Positions 26,833 through 38,298 of a stretch of DNA of 64,000 nt are shown here, piece after piece. This DNA comes from Shewanella psychrotolerans (GTDB lineage Bacteria; Pseudomonadota; Gammaproteobacteria; Enterobacterales; Shewanellaceae), in NCBI RefSeq assembly GCF_019457595.1, contig NZ_CP080419.1, positions 372,001 to 436,000 on the forward strand, written 5' to 3'. The position numbers were made by a program, and so were the translations under genes. Position 1 is the stretch's first letter, and each line of letters starts with the position of its first letter. The notes under the pieces were generated by a model that saw only the letters and a program-made list of their open reading frames with translations, ran no database searches and was not told the DNA's origin.

Positions 26833-28664
26833 TGGAAGCTACCGTAAGCCACCTTGATACCACTGATAATGATCCGCTAGCGAGTTGTTTGCAGGCGGTA
26901 TTTGGCTATCGTACTTTTAGGAAAGGTCAGCGAGAAGTTATAGAACAGGCGTTCTTGGGGCAAGATTCATTAGTCATTATGCCTACAGGCGGTGGAAAAA
27001 GCTTGTGTTATCAATTACCCGCGCTGCTAATGCCTGGGCTTACCATAGTCGTTTCGCCGTTAATCTCATTGATGAAGGATCAGGTCGATAGCTTAAAGCA
27101 GATGGGGGTTGCCGCTGGTTATTTGAACTCTTCTTTATCTCGCGAAGATTCGCAGACCATTTTTCAGCAGATGCACAGAGGTGAGCTTAAACTGCTTTAC
27201 GTTTCACCAGAGCGGCTATTGATGGCGAGCTTTATTGAGCGGATTCAACACTTACAAATATCTCTATTTGCTATCGATGAAGCCCATTGTATCTCGCAGT
27301 GGGGTCATGATTTTAGGCCTGAATATGCTTCCTTAGGCCAGTTGCGGCAGTATTTTCCCATAGTGCCGATTATGGCGCTTACCGCTACGGCTGATCAGGC
27401 GACTCGGCAAGATATTTGTCAGCGTTTGGGGATTAGCCCTTATGTATTGCTGACCAGTTTTGATCGTCCAAACATTCGCTACACGGTTGCCGAGAAGTTG
27501 AACGCAGCTAATCAGCTCAGGCAGTTTATTCAAGCTCAGAACGGAAATAGTGGCATCATCTATTGTGGTAGTCGCCGCCGAGTTGATGAAGTTGCCGAAC
27601 GTTTACGTCTACAAGGTTATAAGGCTGATGGTTATCACGCGGGTAAAACGCAACAAGAGCGCAGCGATATTCAAGAACGCTTTTTGAAAGATCAGCTTGA
27701 TATCGTGGTCGCAACGGTTGCGTTTGGGATGGGAATTAATAAGTCTAATGTACGATTTGTAGTGCATTACGATATTCCTAAAAGTATCGAAGCCTATTAT
27801 CAAGAAACAGGGCGTGCAGGTCGTGATGGCCTCGATGCTGAAGCTTTTATGTTATTTGATCCCGCCGATATTGGCCGAGTTCGTCATTTGATTGAGCAAT
27901 CTGAACCTGGTTCACAGCAACAAGTTGAGTTTCATAAACTCAACACGATGGCGGCTTTTGCTGAAGCGCAAACGTGTAGACGACAAGTGTTGCTGCACTA
28001 TTTTGATGAAAGCGCATCAAAGCCCTGTGGTAACTGTGATATCTGTCTTGATCCTCCGAAACGCTACGATGGTGTTGAAGATGCTCAAAAAGTATTGTCA
28101 TGTGTGTTTCGATTGCAGCAGAAATTTGGCGTCAACCACATTATCGAAGTACTCAGAGGCTCAAAATCTGCAAGTGTGATGGATAGAGGGCACGACAAGC
28201 TATCCACCTGGGGGATCGGTAAGGATAAAAGCCATGAGTTTTGGCTGAGTATTATTCGTCAAATTATTCATCTCGGCTTCGCTAGTCAAGATATCACCCG
28301 TGGCTCATCGATCAAGCTTAATCCTCAAGCTAGAGCCGTACTTAAAGGGGAGTTACCATTACTATTGGCTGAGCCCCGACTGGCACTGAAAACCGATGTT
28401 AAACGGAGAGGTAGCAGTCGAGCTCCGCTTAATTACGATAGAAAGCTGTTTGCTCGTTTAAAGTTGTTAAGACGCAGTCTTGCGGAAGAGTTAGATGTGC
28501 CGCCCTACTTGGTTTTCAACGATGCGACTTTAGCCGAAATGGCGGCAATGTTGCCGACCAGTCCTGGTGAAATGTTAGCGGTTAATGGCGTTGGAGAAAC
28601 CAAACTAAATCGTTTTGGTGGTGAATTCTTAGATGAGATAAGTCACTATTTAACTCAGGGGTAG
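26832..28664 (+). CDS. recQ: ATP-dependent DNA helicase RecQ
   Basis: This 610-residue 3'-5' helicase acts in recombination and replication restart. It has Walker A MPTGGGKSLCYQ at about residue 50, DEAHCISQWGHDFRPEY, motif VI QETGRAGRDG, the RecQ zinc site of four cysteines (CRRQ... CGNCDIC), a winged helix and a C-terminal HRDC domain ending in VNGVGETKLNRFG. Length equals E. coli RecQ (609). Its stop is 22 bp from the convergent next gene. Confidence 0.97.
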   Translation: MEATVSHLDTTDNDPLASCLQAVFGYRTFRKGQREVIEQAFLGQDSLVIMPTGGGKSLCYQLPALLMPGLTIVVSPLISLMKDQVDSLKQMGVAAGYLNSSLSREDSQTIFQQMHRGELKLLYVSPERLLMASFIERIQHLQISLFAIDEAHCISQWGHDFRPEYASLGQLRQYFPIVPIMALTATADQATRQDICQRLGISPYVLLTSFDRPNIRYTVAEKLNAANQLRQFIQAQNGNSGIIYCGSRRRVDEVAERLRLQGYKADGYHAGKTQQERSDIQERFLKDQLDIVVATVAFGMGINKSNVRFVVHYDIPKSIEAYYQETGRAGRDGLDAEAFMLFDPADIGRVRHLIEQSEPGSQQQVEFHKLNTMAAFAEAQTCRRQVLLHYFDESASKPCGNCDICLDPPKRYDGVEDAQKVLSCVFRLQQKFGVNHIIEVLRGSKSASVMDRGHDKLSTWGIGKDKSHEFWLSIIRQIIHLGFASQDITRGSSIKLNPQARAVLKGELPLLLAEPRLALKTDVKRRGSSRAPLNYDRKLFARLKLLRRSLAEELDVPPYLVFNDATLAEMAAMLPTSPGEMLAVNGVGETKLNRFGGEFLDEISHYLTQG

Positions 28665-28685
28665 TGAACTCTGGGGAGTATCAAC

Positions 28686-30434
28686 TCAATGTGCCAATTG
28701 GTCGTTGTATCTGCTGAGTTGATCAACGCTTGCTCTTTTTACTAACGATGTCAGGGTGTCATGATGTTGCATCACAGCCATTCCCAGTGGAGCCTTATGG
28801 CCATTCTGCATCGGCTCAATAATGGTTTCTAGCTGCTTGGCAATGATCTGCGCTCCTTTAAGGGACGTGAATGGCAGCATAATTAAGATCTGATCATCAC
28901 TCTTATTAATTAATATGTCTTGTTGACGCAACTTGTTATTCAAACGATTTAGTAACAGTTCCATGTCTGCTTTGTATAGATAGCTTTGATTTATCAGCAA
29001 AATGGTGATTGGATAACCTATCTGTTTCGCACTGGTCAGTAATGCCTCCATTTTCTCATCGACGTTTAAGGGGGCTTCTTTATGCAAATCAGCTTTTGGC
29101 GTGGGCATAACTCGAAAACGTGATAGCAAGATAAAGATGGTGAGAATGAGGAAGAGGATAAGAATACCAATTAAATCATAGTTATTGCTGATTTGTGCAT
29201 TGAGCTTGATGGGTTGAGGTTTGTTGTTTTGAGACAACTGTTGATAGCGGCCCAACTGTGCCTTAATTTGCAGCAATCGTGTATCTTTTAAAAATTCATA
29301 GCTGCTTTGTGCGCTCTCAAAGCGTTTCAATTGGTACTGATATGCTCGCTGAAAATCATCTTTACCGACAAAATAGTTGCTTAAAATCTGGTAACAACCG
29401 ATAAGTTCATCAAACTGGTTTGTACGTTCACCAATGGCTATCGCCTGTTGCATTAGGGTTAAACCCTCTTGCTCTTCTCCACTTGTTAACTGTATTTGCG
29501 CTAACAACCGACTCGCTCTGAGACTGTCGTTAATCTTTTTTTGTTTATTAAACGTGTTGAGTGCAATATTTAAAAGTTGGGTAGCACTTTTATTGTTAGC
29601 TCGAAGAAACTCTATTTCAGCGAGTTCGGTGTAACTTTCAGCTAATTCTGTTGCAGTCGCTATTTCAGGGATTAAGATTTTGGCTTCCAAAATCATCTCA
29701 TCTCTAAACTTCGTTTCTTGATTAAAATGTGCGATTTTTGCGAGCGTTAACAATACGGTTAATCTGACTTTGCCTGTAGTTTGCTGGCTGTCTAGTGCGG
29801 CTTTAGCCGTATTGAAGGATTGATTTAAGGCTCCCTTATTACGCAATAGTTTTGCCATGGCGAGCTGTATGTATGGTTGTGGTGGCGTGGCCCAATTTTG
29901 TCGCTGTTGCAATGTATCGGGATAAACATCTTGTGCTAATCGCAGATCTTCGAGCGCGCTACTTTGGCTTTCGATGTGAGTATCTATTCGGCCTCTGAGT
30001 AACAGGCCATTCACTAAAGATTGGGGCTGCTGTAATTCTCTAGATTGAAAAATAGAGGTATCTAATAGCGTCAGTGCTTGGCGTAGGTCACCATAGTCGA
30101 TATAAGCTGCTGCCATACAGTTGAAAAAATAGGGGCTGGCTTGTTGAATTCCCATCGCCTTAGCTTTGGCATCGCTCATTCGAGCTAAATTGATTGCCGC
30201 TTCATTTTCGCCAAGTTGGACATAGGCTTCACATTTAAGTAAAGCTAGCCTGAGTTGTTGTAGTGGTGTTGAGTTATCTTTATCTAAGGTGGATTCTAGG
30301 TCGGTAATTTTCGACAGCGTTGCATGTGGATATTGATAAACGCTTTCGGCTAGTTTATCTAAGTCTGTCATAGTGTCCGCCAACGACGGCGTCAGCCAAA
30401 GGCTGAGGCAAAGCACTATGAAACGAAAATCCAT
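28686..30434 (-). CDS. TPR membrane protein with degenerate GGDEF-like C-terminus
   Basis: This is a 582-residue protein. Signal peptide (residues 1-19, ending SLA), a TPR-rich periplasmic region (about 25-400), a single membrane segment near residue 420 (IGILILFLILTIFILL), and a cytoplasmic domain of about 150 residues. The latter has the spacing of a nucleotide-cyclase/GGDEF fold (LLLNRLNNKLRQQDIL, then SDDQILIMLPF) but lacks the GGDEF signature, so no diguanylate cyclase activity is expected. Proteins of this type are frequent in Shewanella. GGAG six bases upstream fits the ATG. Function is not known; perhaps a signal receptor. Confidence 0.8.
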   Translation of the reverse strand: MDFRFIVLCLSLWLTPSLADTMTDLDKLAESVYQYPHATLSKITDLESTLDKDNSTPLQQLRLALLKCEAYVQLGENEAAINLARMSDAKAKAMGIQQASPYFFNCMAAAYIDYGDLRQALTLLDTSIFQSRELQQPQSLVNGLLLRGRIDTHIESQSSALEDLRLAQDVYPDTLQQRQNWATPPQPYIQLAMAKLLRNKGALNQSFNTAKAALDSQQTTGKVRLTVLLTLAKIAHFNQETKFRDEMILEAKILIPEIATATELAESYTELAEIEFLRANNKSATQLLNIALNTFNKQKKINDSLRASRLLAQIQLTSGEEQEGLTLMQQAIAIGERTNQFDELIGCYQILSNYFVGKDDFQRAYQYQLKRFESAQSSYEFLKDTRLLQIKAQLGRYQQLSQNNKPQPIKLNAQISNNYDLIGILILFLILTIFILLSRFRVMPTPKADLHKEAPLNVDEKMEALLTSAKQIGYPITILLINQSYLYKADMELLLNRLNNKLRQQDILINKSDDQILIMLPFTSLKGAQIIAKQLETIIEPMQNGHKAPLGMAVMQHHDTLTSLVKRASVDQLSRYNDQLAH

Positions 30435-30671
30435 TTAAAACTCCGAAACTAGATCATTAAGATATTTCCATGGCGAGCATTATACTGATTTTTTATGGTT
30501 AATTGCATAAAAAATATCTAGTTCAACGCAAACAGTTGTACCGCCGGATTTATAAACGAGTATGCTGAATTTAATCATTAAGTCATCAATTTAATAGAAT
30601 AAATTGTCGAGTTTGCTCCCTAAATCGACATTTCCAGCTGGTCTAATATCTTAAAGGTGAAAAAAATGGGG

Positions 30672-30700
30672 TTGACTATTATGGCAACACACGTTAAAAA
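30672..30700 (+). promoter_or_regulatory. Candidate leu operon promoter
   Basis: TTGACT (30672-30677) and TAAAAA (30695-30700) are 17 bp apart, placing the start near 30707, about 50 nt before the leader peptide. A second TATAAT at 30749-30754 would start transcription inside the leader and is less suitable. Confidence 0.5.
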
Positions 30701-30756
30701 TTAATCGTCTTTACCAAAAGCATAGAATAAATAGTTACTTTTTTTGAATATAATAG

Positions 30757-30825
30757 ATGAATACTAATCGTGCACTACTCAGCCTCCTTATTCTCTTTCT
30801 CGCAGACTCTGCGCGGAGAATGTAG
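30757..30825 (+). CDS. leuL: leu operon leader peptide
   Basis: This is a 22-codon frame, MNTNRALLSLLILFLADSAR plus RM, holding six leucine codons in 9 codon positions (CTA CTC, CTC CTT, CTC, CTC at 30775-30801). It is preceded by an in-frame stop and followed by competing hairpins and a strong terminator before leuA. This is the classic leader-peptide design for leucine attenuation: a ribosome starved of charged Leu-tRNA stalls and lets the operon be read. The ribosome site is weak. Confidence 0.8.
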   Translation: MNTNRALLSLLILFLADSARRM

Positions 30826-30891
30826 TGTTGCACGCTTAATAACACACCCCAGCATTCATAAACCCCGCGCCTTACAACGCGGGGTTTTTTT
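30801..30891 (+). promoter_or_regulatory. Leucine attenuator upstream of leuA
   Basis: The terminator AACCCCGCG (30861-30869) / CGCGGGGTT (30878-30886) is followed by a T-run to 30891. A protector hairpin forms early (GCAG/CTGC, 30801-30812). GCGCGG at 30811-30816 is exactly complementary to CCGCGC at 30865-30870, which would break the terminator stem. Stalling on the Leu codons would free the 30811 segment for this antiterminator pairing. Confidence 0.78.
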
Positions 30892-30948
30892 GTTTATGGA
30901 TTTGATTAATACACAAGATAGAACCTAGACGTTCCATGGAGAAACTAG

Positions 30949-32520
30949 ATGTCTAACCGAGTGATAATATTTGATACGACCTTACGTGACGGTGAGCAAG
31001 CATTAGCAGCAAGTTTAACGGTTAAGGAAAAGCTACAGATAGCATTGTCACTGGAAAGACTCGGTGTAGATGTGATGGAGGTGGGTTTTCCTGTTTCTTC
31101 TCCTGGAGACTTTGAATCCGTGCAGACGATTGCTAACACGATTAAAAACAGTCGTGTTTGTGCCTTAGCTCGGGCATTAGAGAAAGATATCGATGCTGCT
31201 GCACAATCCTTATCAGTAGCGGACCAATTTCGTATTCATACCTTCATCTCTACTTCCACTATTCATGTTGAAAGTAAGCTTAAACGCTCATTCGAGCAGG
31301 TGCTTGATATGGCTGTCGGCGCGGTGAAATATGCTCGTCGTTTTACCGATGATGTTGAGTTTTCCTGTGAAGATGCTGGCCGTACTCCAATCGATAATTT
31401 ATGTCGTATGGTCGAAGCGGCTATTAAGGCGGGTGCGAAGACGATTAATATTCCTGATACTGTCGGTTACACCATTCCGAGTGAATTTGGCAGTATTATC
31501 GAATCACTGTTCAACCGAGTGCCTAATATTGATCAAGCGGTGATTTCGGTTCACTGTCATGACGATTTAGGGTTGTCGGTCGCCAATTCGATCACTGCGG
31601 TTCAGCATGGTGCGCGTCAAATTGAATGCACCGTCAATGGCATTGGTGAACGAGCGGGCAACTGCTCACTAGAAGAGATCGCTATGATTCTAGCTACGCG
31701 TAAAGGTGTATTAGGATTAGAAACCGGTATCAATGCGAAAGAGATCCATCGAACCTCGAACTTGGTTAGTCAGCTTTGTAATATGCCAGTTCAAGCCAAT
31801 AAGGCCATTGTGGGTGCCAATGCCTTTACTCATTCATCTGGTATCCATCAAGATGGCATGCTTAAAGCACAAAATACCTACGAGATCATGACGCCCGAAA
31901 GCATAGGTTTAAACCGTAATAACTTGAATATGACGTCGCGTTCAGGGCGTCATGTGATCAAGCATCGTATGCAAGAGATGGGTTATGGCGAGCAAGATTA
32001 TGATATGGATACGCTATACGAAGCCTTCTTAAACTTGGCCGATAAGAAAGGCCAAGTGTTTGATTATGATCTGGAAGCCATAGTATTTATGGAAGCTCAA
32101 GCAGGCGATGAAAATCACTATAAGTTGAATAAGTTGGTTATTCAGTCTGACACGACTCAAGGTAAAGCGACGGCGACAGTCACTTTAGCCGTTGGTGATG
32201 AGATGGTTACGGAGACCGCAACGGGTAACGGTCCGGTAGATGCCGCTTATAACGCGGTAACCCATGCCAGTAATTGCAAGATCAATATTACCAGTTACAA
32301 GTTAGGCGCTAAAGGTGAGGGACAGGATGCCTTAGGGCAGGTTGATATTACCGCAAATTATAACCAACAGAACTTTCATGGGTTAGGTTTGGCTACCGAC
32401 GTCGTAGAAGCGTCAGTTCAGGCGCTGGTGCATGTGATGAACTTAACTTGGCGCGCCGATAAAGTGGCTGAGAATAAAAGTAAGATACAAGAAAAACGTG
32501 CCGCTTTAAGTGGCGTATAA
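30949..32520 (+). CDS. leuA: 2-Isopropylmalate synthase
   Basis: This 523-residue enzyme condenses acetyl-CoA with 2-oxoisovalerate, the committed step of leucine synthesis. N-terminal TIM barrel with DTTLRDGEQ at residues 9-17, [13 protein letters not shown] and NGIGERAGN motifs; C-terminal regulatory domain (about 390-523) that binds leucine. Length matches E. coli LeuA (523). GGAGA before the ATG. First gene of leuABCD, behind the attenuator. Confidence 0.98.
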   Translation: MSNRVIIFDTTLRDGEQALAASLTVKEKLQIALSLERLGVDVMEVGFPVSSPGDFESVQTIANTIKNSRVCALARALEKDIDAAAQSLSVADQFRIHTFISTSTIHVESKLKRSFEQVLDMAVGAVKYARRFTDDVEFSCEDAGRTPIDNLCRMVEAAIKAGAKTINIPDTVGYTIPSEFGSIIESLFNRVPNIDQAVISVHCHDDLGLSVANSITAVQHGARQIECTVNGIGERAGNCSLEEIAMILATRKGVLGLETGINAKEIHRTSNLVSQLCNMPVQANKAIVGANAFTHSSGIHQDGMLKAQNTYEIMTPESIGLNRNNLNMTSRSGRHVIKHRMQEMGYGEQDYDMDTLYEAFLNLADKKGQVFDYDLEAIVFMEAQAGDENHYKLNKLVIQSDTTQGKATATVTLAVGDEMVTETATGNGPVDAAYNAVTHASNCKINITSYKLGAKGEGQDALGQVDITANYNQQNFHGLGLATDVVEASVQALVHVMNLTWRADKVAENKSKIQEKRAALSGV

Positions 32521-32552
32521 AGCTGGGTCGAAGCAATTAATAATTATATTAA

Positions 32553-33706
<1,154 letters not shown>

Positions 33707-33707
<1 letters not shown>

Positions 33708-35107
33708 TGGCTAAGACGTTGTATGAAAAAGTATGGGATAGCCATATTGTTGCCGCTCCACAGGGGGAAGCGCCGCTTATTTATGTCGACCGACATCTGG
33801 TTCACGAGGTAACGTCACCACAGGCATTTAGTGGTTTGAAAGTGGCTGGACGTAAACTACGTGCGCCAGAAAAAACCTTTGCGACCATGGATCACAACAC
33901 ATCGACCAAAAGTGCGAGCTTAGATGCTTTGAGCCCTATGGCGCGTATCCAAGTTGAAACGCTTGCGCAAAACTGTGAAGAGTTTGGTGTGCGGCTTTAT
34001 GATATTCATCATAAAAACCAAGGGATTGTCCATGTAATGGGACCTGAGCTTGGTATTACATTACCCGGTACAGTGATCGTTTGTGGCGACTCACATACGG
34101 CAACTCATGGTGCATTTGGTGCATTGGCATTTGGTATCGGCACCTCAGAAGTTGAGCATGTGATGGCAACACAAACCTTGCGTCAGTTAAAAGCCAAAAC
34201 GATGAAAATAGAGGTTCGCGGTCAGGTTGCCGATGGCATCACTGCTAAGGATATCGTGCTAGCGATCATAGGCAAAATTGGCATGGATGGCGGTACGGGA
34301 TATGTGGTCGAGTTCTGTGGTGAGGCGATCGAATCGCTCTCTATGGAAGGTCGTATGACCGTGTGTAACATGGCGATTGAAATGGGCGCAAAGGCGGGGA
34401 TGATCGCGCCTGATGCTACAACCATCGAATACCTAAAAGGTCGTGAGTTTGCACCTAAAGGCAGCGATTGGGAAAACGCCATTGCGGCATGGGGTGAATT
34501 AAAAAGCGATAGTGATGCTGTTTTTGATGCCCATGTTGTGCTTGAGGCTGCCGATATTGCACCGCAATTGACTTGGGGGACTAACCCTGGCCAAGTTGTT
34601 GCTATCGATCAGCCTGTACCGAGTCCGCTTGATGCTGAAAACTCAACGGTACGCACCAGCATTGAGAAAGCACTTGAGTATGTAGCATTAGAAGCGGGTA
34701 CTCATATGACCGATGTATCGATAAATAAAGTATTTATCGGCTCGTGCACCAACTCGCGCATCGAAGACCTGCGCTCTGCGGCCAATCAAGCTAAGGGACG
34801 TAAGGTTGCCCCAGGGGTGACAGCTATCGTTGTTCCCGGCTCTGGTTTAGTGAAAGAGCAAGCAGAGGCTGAAGGCTTAGATAAAATTTTCATCGAAGCG
34901 GGTTTCGAATGGCGTTTGCCAGGTTGTTCTATGTGTTTGGCGATGAATGATGACCGACTAGAAGCAGGCGATCGCTGCGCATCGACCAGCAACCGCAATT
35001 TTGAAGGGCGTCAAGGACGAGGCAGTCGCACTCACTTAGTGAGTCCAGCGATGGCAGCGGCTGCGGCAGTTGCTGGTCATTTCGTCGACATTCGCAAAGA
35101 CTACTAG
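33707..35107 (+). CDS. leuC: Isopropylmalate isomerase large subunit
   Basis: This 466-residue aconitase-family subunit carries the 4Fe-4S cluster. Cluster cysteines are in GSCTNSR and GCSMCLAM, and the substrate region [19 protein letters not shown] is intact. Length equals the E. coli protein. It works with LeuD to isomerise 2- to 3-isopropylmalate. The start overlaps the leuB stop by one base. Confidence 0.98.
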
Positions 35108-35116
35108 GAGAGCACC

Positions 35117-35722
35117 ATGCAAGCATTTACAACACATACCGGCTTGGCGGTGATTATCGATAGTGCCAATATCGATACCGATCAGATCATCCCTAAGCAG
35201 TTTTTGTCTAAAGTCACCCGTGATGGTTTTGGCGTGCATCTGTTTCATGATTGGCGTTATTTGGATGATGCGGGTGATCAGCCCAATCCTGAGTTCAGTC
35301 TAAATCAGCCTCGTTATAAAGGTGCGTCGATATTACTGGCGAAAGAGAACTTTGGTTGTGGTTCAAGTCGTGAGCATGCGCCATGGGCGTTGGCAGACTT
35401 TGGCTTGAAAGTGATTATCGCTCCCAGTTTTGCTGATATTTTTTACGGTAACTCTATTAATAATGGTTTATTGCCAGTTAAATTGAAGGATACCGAAGTA
35501 CAGCAATTAATGGATGAGGTTGAGGCTGCTGAAGGCGCCAAGATCACTGTAGACCTTCAAAGCCTAACGGTTACATCACCCTCCGGATCTCAATTTAATT
35601 TTGAGATTGCAGAGTCGGCTAGACACAATCTATTAAATGGTTTGGACGCGATTGGGATCAGCTTAACCTATGATGATCAGATCAAAGATTATGAAGCCAA
35701 TGTGCCGAGTTGGAGAGTCTAA
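35117..35722 (+). CDS. leuD: Isopropylmalate isomerase small subunit
   Basis: This 201-residue swivel-domain partner of LeuC has [12 protein letters not shown] near the N-terminus and the [15 protein letters not shown] substrate-binding loop. It begins nine bases after leuC, with AGGAG upstream, and closes the leucine operon before a terminator. Confidence 0.98.
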   Translation: MQAFTTHTGLAVIIDSANIDTDQIIPKQFLSKVTRDGFGVHLFHDWRYLDDAGDQPNPEFSLNQPRYKGASILLAKENFGCGSSREHAPWALADFGLKVIIAPSFADIFYGNSINNGLLPVKLKDTEVQQLMDEVEAAEGAKITVDLQSLTVTSPSGSQFNFEIAESARHNLLNGLDAIGISLTYDDQIKDYEANVPSWRV

Positions 35723-35775
35723 ATACCATTGATAGATATTTAGCGAACATTTGTACTCAATATTGATGATATTAC

Positions 35776-35811
35776 AGCCAGTTGAATCTTAGGTTTAACT
35801 GGCTTTGTTTT
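35776..35811 (+). terminator. leuABCD terminator
   Basis: AGCCAGTT (35776-35783) and AACTGGCT (35797-35804) with a 13-nt loop are followed by TTGTTTT. Confidence 0.7.
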
Positions 35812-36225
35812 AAGTTATCCTGCCCCCTGTATTTTATATATACTTTTCAAATGCTTATGCTTTTGCTGTGAGTGGTTATTAGTGTCATTTTCTATTCGGT
35901 AGTGATTTATGCTGGCTTATCCCCCATTTTGCAGTGAACATACGTAAATAATTTTATCTATTTCAAGGTGTTGTTTTTAAGGGTTTTTATTCTGTTCGCT
36001 ACATTTTGCGAATATGAGTTTGTGAATCTAGATCACACTTTTTGATAAATTAGAGTGTTTAAAAGACTCATAAACGCCTTTTCTTAGCTAGGTTTTAGTT
36101 AGTTTGTTAGCATAATCGTCTTAAATAATTAATTTGCTTGTAAAGATGTTCTGTATAAGTAGACTGCGGCTCATAAAACGACTGGAGTTATTGCTCTATG
36201 TCGAATGAATAATTACTAGAGAGCC
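35812..36225. other. Long AT-rich fadL upstream region
   Basis: This 414-bp non-coding stretch precedes the fadL-like gene. It contains a CRP-like element TGTGA-N7-TCACA at 36021-36037, one base longer than the N6 consensus, and several AT tracts. I could not find an undisputed -35/-10 pair. Fatty-acid regulator sites were not recognised. Confidence 0.45.
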
Positions 36226-37581
36226 ATGATGAACAAGCGAATTATATCTTTAGCAGTATTAGCGGCGATTGCTGCTCCCATATCTCAAGTTCAAGCTGCT
36301 GGGTTTCAACTGGCAGAATATTCTTCTACCGGACTAGGTCGTGCCTTTGCTGGTGAAGCTGCTATGGCTGATAACGCCTCTGCCCAAGGTCGTAATCCTG
36401 CAATGTTGACTTACCTTGAAGGGCGTCAACTGTCTGCTGGTGGTATCTACGTTATGCCTAATGTGGATGTTCATGGTGATGTTACTTTAGCTTCTCCATT
36501 TTTAGGTCCACAAGCGATGACAATGAATGCCGATGCATTAGATGTCGCTGGCGATGCATTGGTGCCAAATTTTTATTACTCAAATCAACTCAATGATCAA
36601 TGGACTTGGGGATTTGCGCTTAATTCTAATTACGGCTTAGCCACTGAAGTGCCTAGTACTCATCCTACAGCGATTTTTGGTAATGAAACTGCGGTAACAA
36701 CTGTCGAATTTAACCCAAATATTGCCTATAAAATCAATGATGAATTCTCTTTAGGTGCCGGTGTTCGGATCGTTTATGGTGATGGCAAGATTGGCGCGTC
36801 TACGCCTGCATGGGTTGACGGTATCAAGGCTATCCCAACACTTCCTGCTCAGGTTGCTGCAGCTTTACCTCCAAGCGGTACTAGCTTAAAAACCATGGAA
36901 GGTGATGATATTGCTTTCGGTTGGCAGTTAGGTGCAAGCTGGCAGATCACGCCTGCACATCGTCTTGGTTTTGCTTATCATAGTGGTGTTGAGCTAGAGC
37001 TAGATGGTTATGCTTCAGGCTTGAGTTATAACGGCGGACAAGACGTACAGATTGAAGGTTACATGCCTTTAGAATTGCCAGCATTTGCTGAGCTAGCGTC
37101 TCATCATCAGCTAACTGATAACTGGGCTATCCACGGGAGTATTAACTGGACTCAGTGGAGTGTATTTGACGAGTTAGTTGCTTATTTCCCTGGTGAACAG
37201 AAGCCGATTGGTGATCTTGAGTCTGATCTTGTAAAAGAAGAGAACTTTAAAGATAACTGGCGTTTTGCACTAGGAACGACCTATCAAGTGAATAACGACT
37301 GGGTTGTTCGTGGTGGTGTTGCGCTAGATAACACTGCAGTAGAAGATGAGTATCGTACGATTACGATTCCTGATTCAGACCGTATTTGGTTTAGCGCTGG
37401 CGCTGGTTATCAAGCAACTAAGAACCTGACTGTTGATTTTGCTGTTACCTATATTAAGGCTCATGGTGATGCACCTATCAACGAGTCGATGAACCTTCTT
37501 GATCTGGCACAAGTCAGTTTTGATGGCAAAGCCAGTGGTGACGTTTGGTTAGTCGGTGCGCAGTTAAGTTATAGAATGTAA
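36226..37581 (+). CDS. FadL/OmpP1-type outer-membrane transporter
   Basis: This 451-residue outer-membrane protein has a signal peptide ending at VQAA (residue about 25) and a mature N-terminus GFQLAEYSSTGLGRAFAG with the plug-like AMADNASAQGRNPAML that marks the FadL family. Beta-barrel strands alternate to a C-terminal QLSYRM. It should let long-chain fatty acids or hydrophobic compounds cross the outer membrane. Two ATGs at 36226 and 36229 are alternatives. Single gene with its own terminator. Confidence 0.92.
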   Translation: MMNKRIISLAVLAAIAAPISQVQAAGFQLAEYSSTGLGRAFAGEAAMADNASAQGRNPAMLTYLEGRQLSAGGIYVMPNVDVHGDVTLASPFLGPQAMTMNADALDVAGDALVPNFYYSNQLNDQWTWGFALNSNYGLATEVPSTHPTAIFGNETAVTTVEFNPNIAYKINDEFSLGAGVRIVYGDGKIGASTPAWVDGIKAIPTLPAQVAAALPPSGTSLKTMEGDDIAFGWQLGASWQITPAHRLGFAYHSGVELELDGYASGLSYNGGQDVQIEGYMPLELPAFAELASHHQLTDNWAIHGSINWTQWSVFDELVAYFPGEQKPIGDLESDLVKEENFKDNWRFALGTTYQVNNDWVVRGGVALDNTAVEDEYRTITIPDSDRIWFSAGAGYQATKNLTVDFAVTYIKAHGDAPINESMNLLDLAQVSFDGKASGDVWLVGAQLSYRM

Positions 37582-37614
37582 TTTTGAAAAATATTGCTTA
37601 AACCAAGCGATTTG

Positions 37615-37640
37615 AGGCCTCACCGATGTGGGGCTTTTTT
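37615..37640 (+). terminator. fadL terminator
   Basis: AGGCCTCAC (37615-37623) pairs with GTGGGGCTT (37628-37636) including G-U pairs, with a CGAT loop and a following T-run. Confidence 0.8.
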
Positions 37641-37805
37641 ATCTCGAGAATATTTATTGGATCTATGAACTACATCGGATTATATTCGTCTAATTCTCAA
37701 CGCATTTTTGGTTATATCTCATTTTTCGTCCTATTATACTGCAGCTAATTTTTGCTACTTCGCAGTGTGTTGTTAGGCGCACATTAATTTAAATAAGAGG
37801 TTAAA

Positions 37806-38282
37806 ATGAAACCCTATCTTGTCGCCATTGGCATCGCTTTACTTCCAACATCCGCTATTGCTGCAGATAGCGCTTCTGAGGTGGTCACCCGCTTTATCAC
37901 CGCTTATAACCAGCATAGCGTCAGCGCTATGGTGCAATATGTTGCAGATGATGTTCGCTGGATGCATATTTCTGGTACAAAAGTGGAAGTAGAAACCTCT
38001 GATAAGGCGCAATTTGGCGCGGCGATGACCGATTATTTTGAAACCTTAAATAATCCACAAGCGTCGATATTACAGATGGTCGCTTCAGGTCATTATGTCA
38101 GCACAGTTGAGCGTATCGCTTGGAGCGCCGATGGGGAGCAATTGAGTCAGTGCAGTATTGGTAACTTTCGGGTGCAAGATGGTAAGATTGCCGAATTTTG
38201 GTATTTGCCCGCTCATGCTTGCGATGAGCCCGCAGATGTTGACACTGCTGTGACCCCAGAGTCTGACGAGATTCATCAGTAA
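37806..38282 (+). CDS. Secreted NTF2/SnoaL-like protein
   Basis: This 158-residue protein has a signal peptide (residues 1-20, ending AIAA) and one small-molecule-binding NTF2-like domain ([29 protein letters not shown], given only as landmark in parts; later [17 protein letters not shown]). No catalytic residues can be assigned. It lies 16 bp before glpK and is probably co-transcribed; the link to glycerol use is unclear. Confidence 0.8.
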   Translation: MKPYLVAIGIALLPTSAIAADSASEVVTRFITAYNQHSVSAMVQYVADDVRWMHISGTKVEVETSDKAQFGAAMTDYFETLNNPQASILQMVASGHYVSTVERIAWSADGEQLSQCSIGNFRVQDGKIAEFWYLPAHACDEPADVDTAVTPESDEIHQ

Positions 38283-38298
38283 TTGTTTGGAGTGTCCA

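Noticed and set aside
30749..30754. Perfect TATAAT immediately before the leu leader ATG
   Set aside because: A start from it would fall inside the leader frame and remove its initiation codon; the upstream TTGACT/TAAAAA pair fits the attenuator better.
34222..34482. Antisense open frame inside leuC
   Set aside because: It is a shadow of a conserved coding gene with no ribosome site; the same applies to the antisense frames within int (12892-13170), yicC (14364-14675), the S9 peptidase (17768-18202), ftsZ and secA.
36021..36037. CRP site TGTGA...TCACA upstream of fadL
   Set aside because: The spacer is seven bases, one more than the CRP consensus, so it is left as a comment only and not called an operator.
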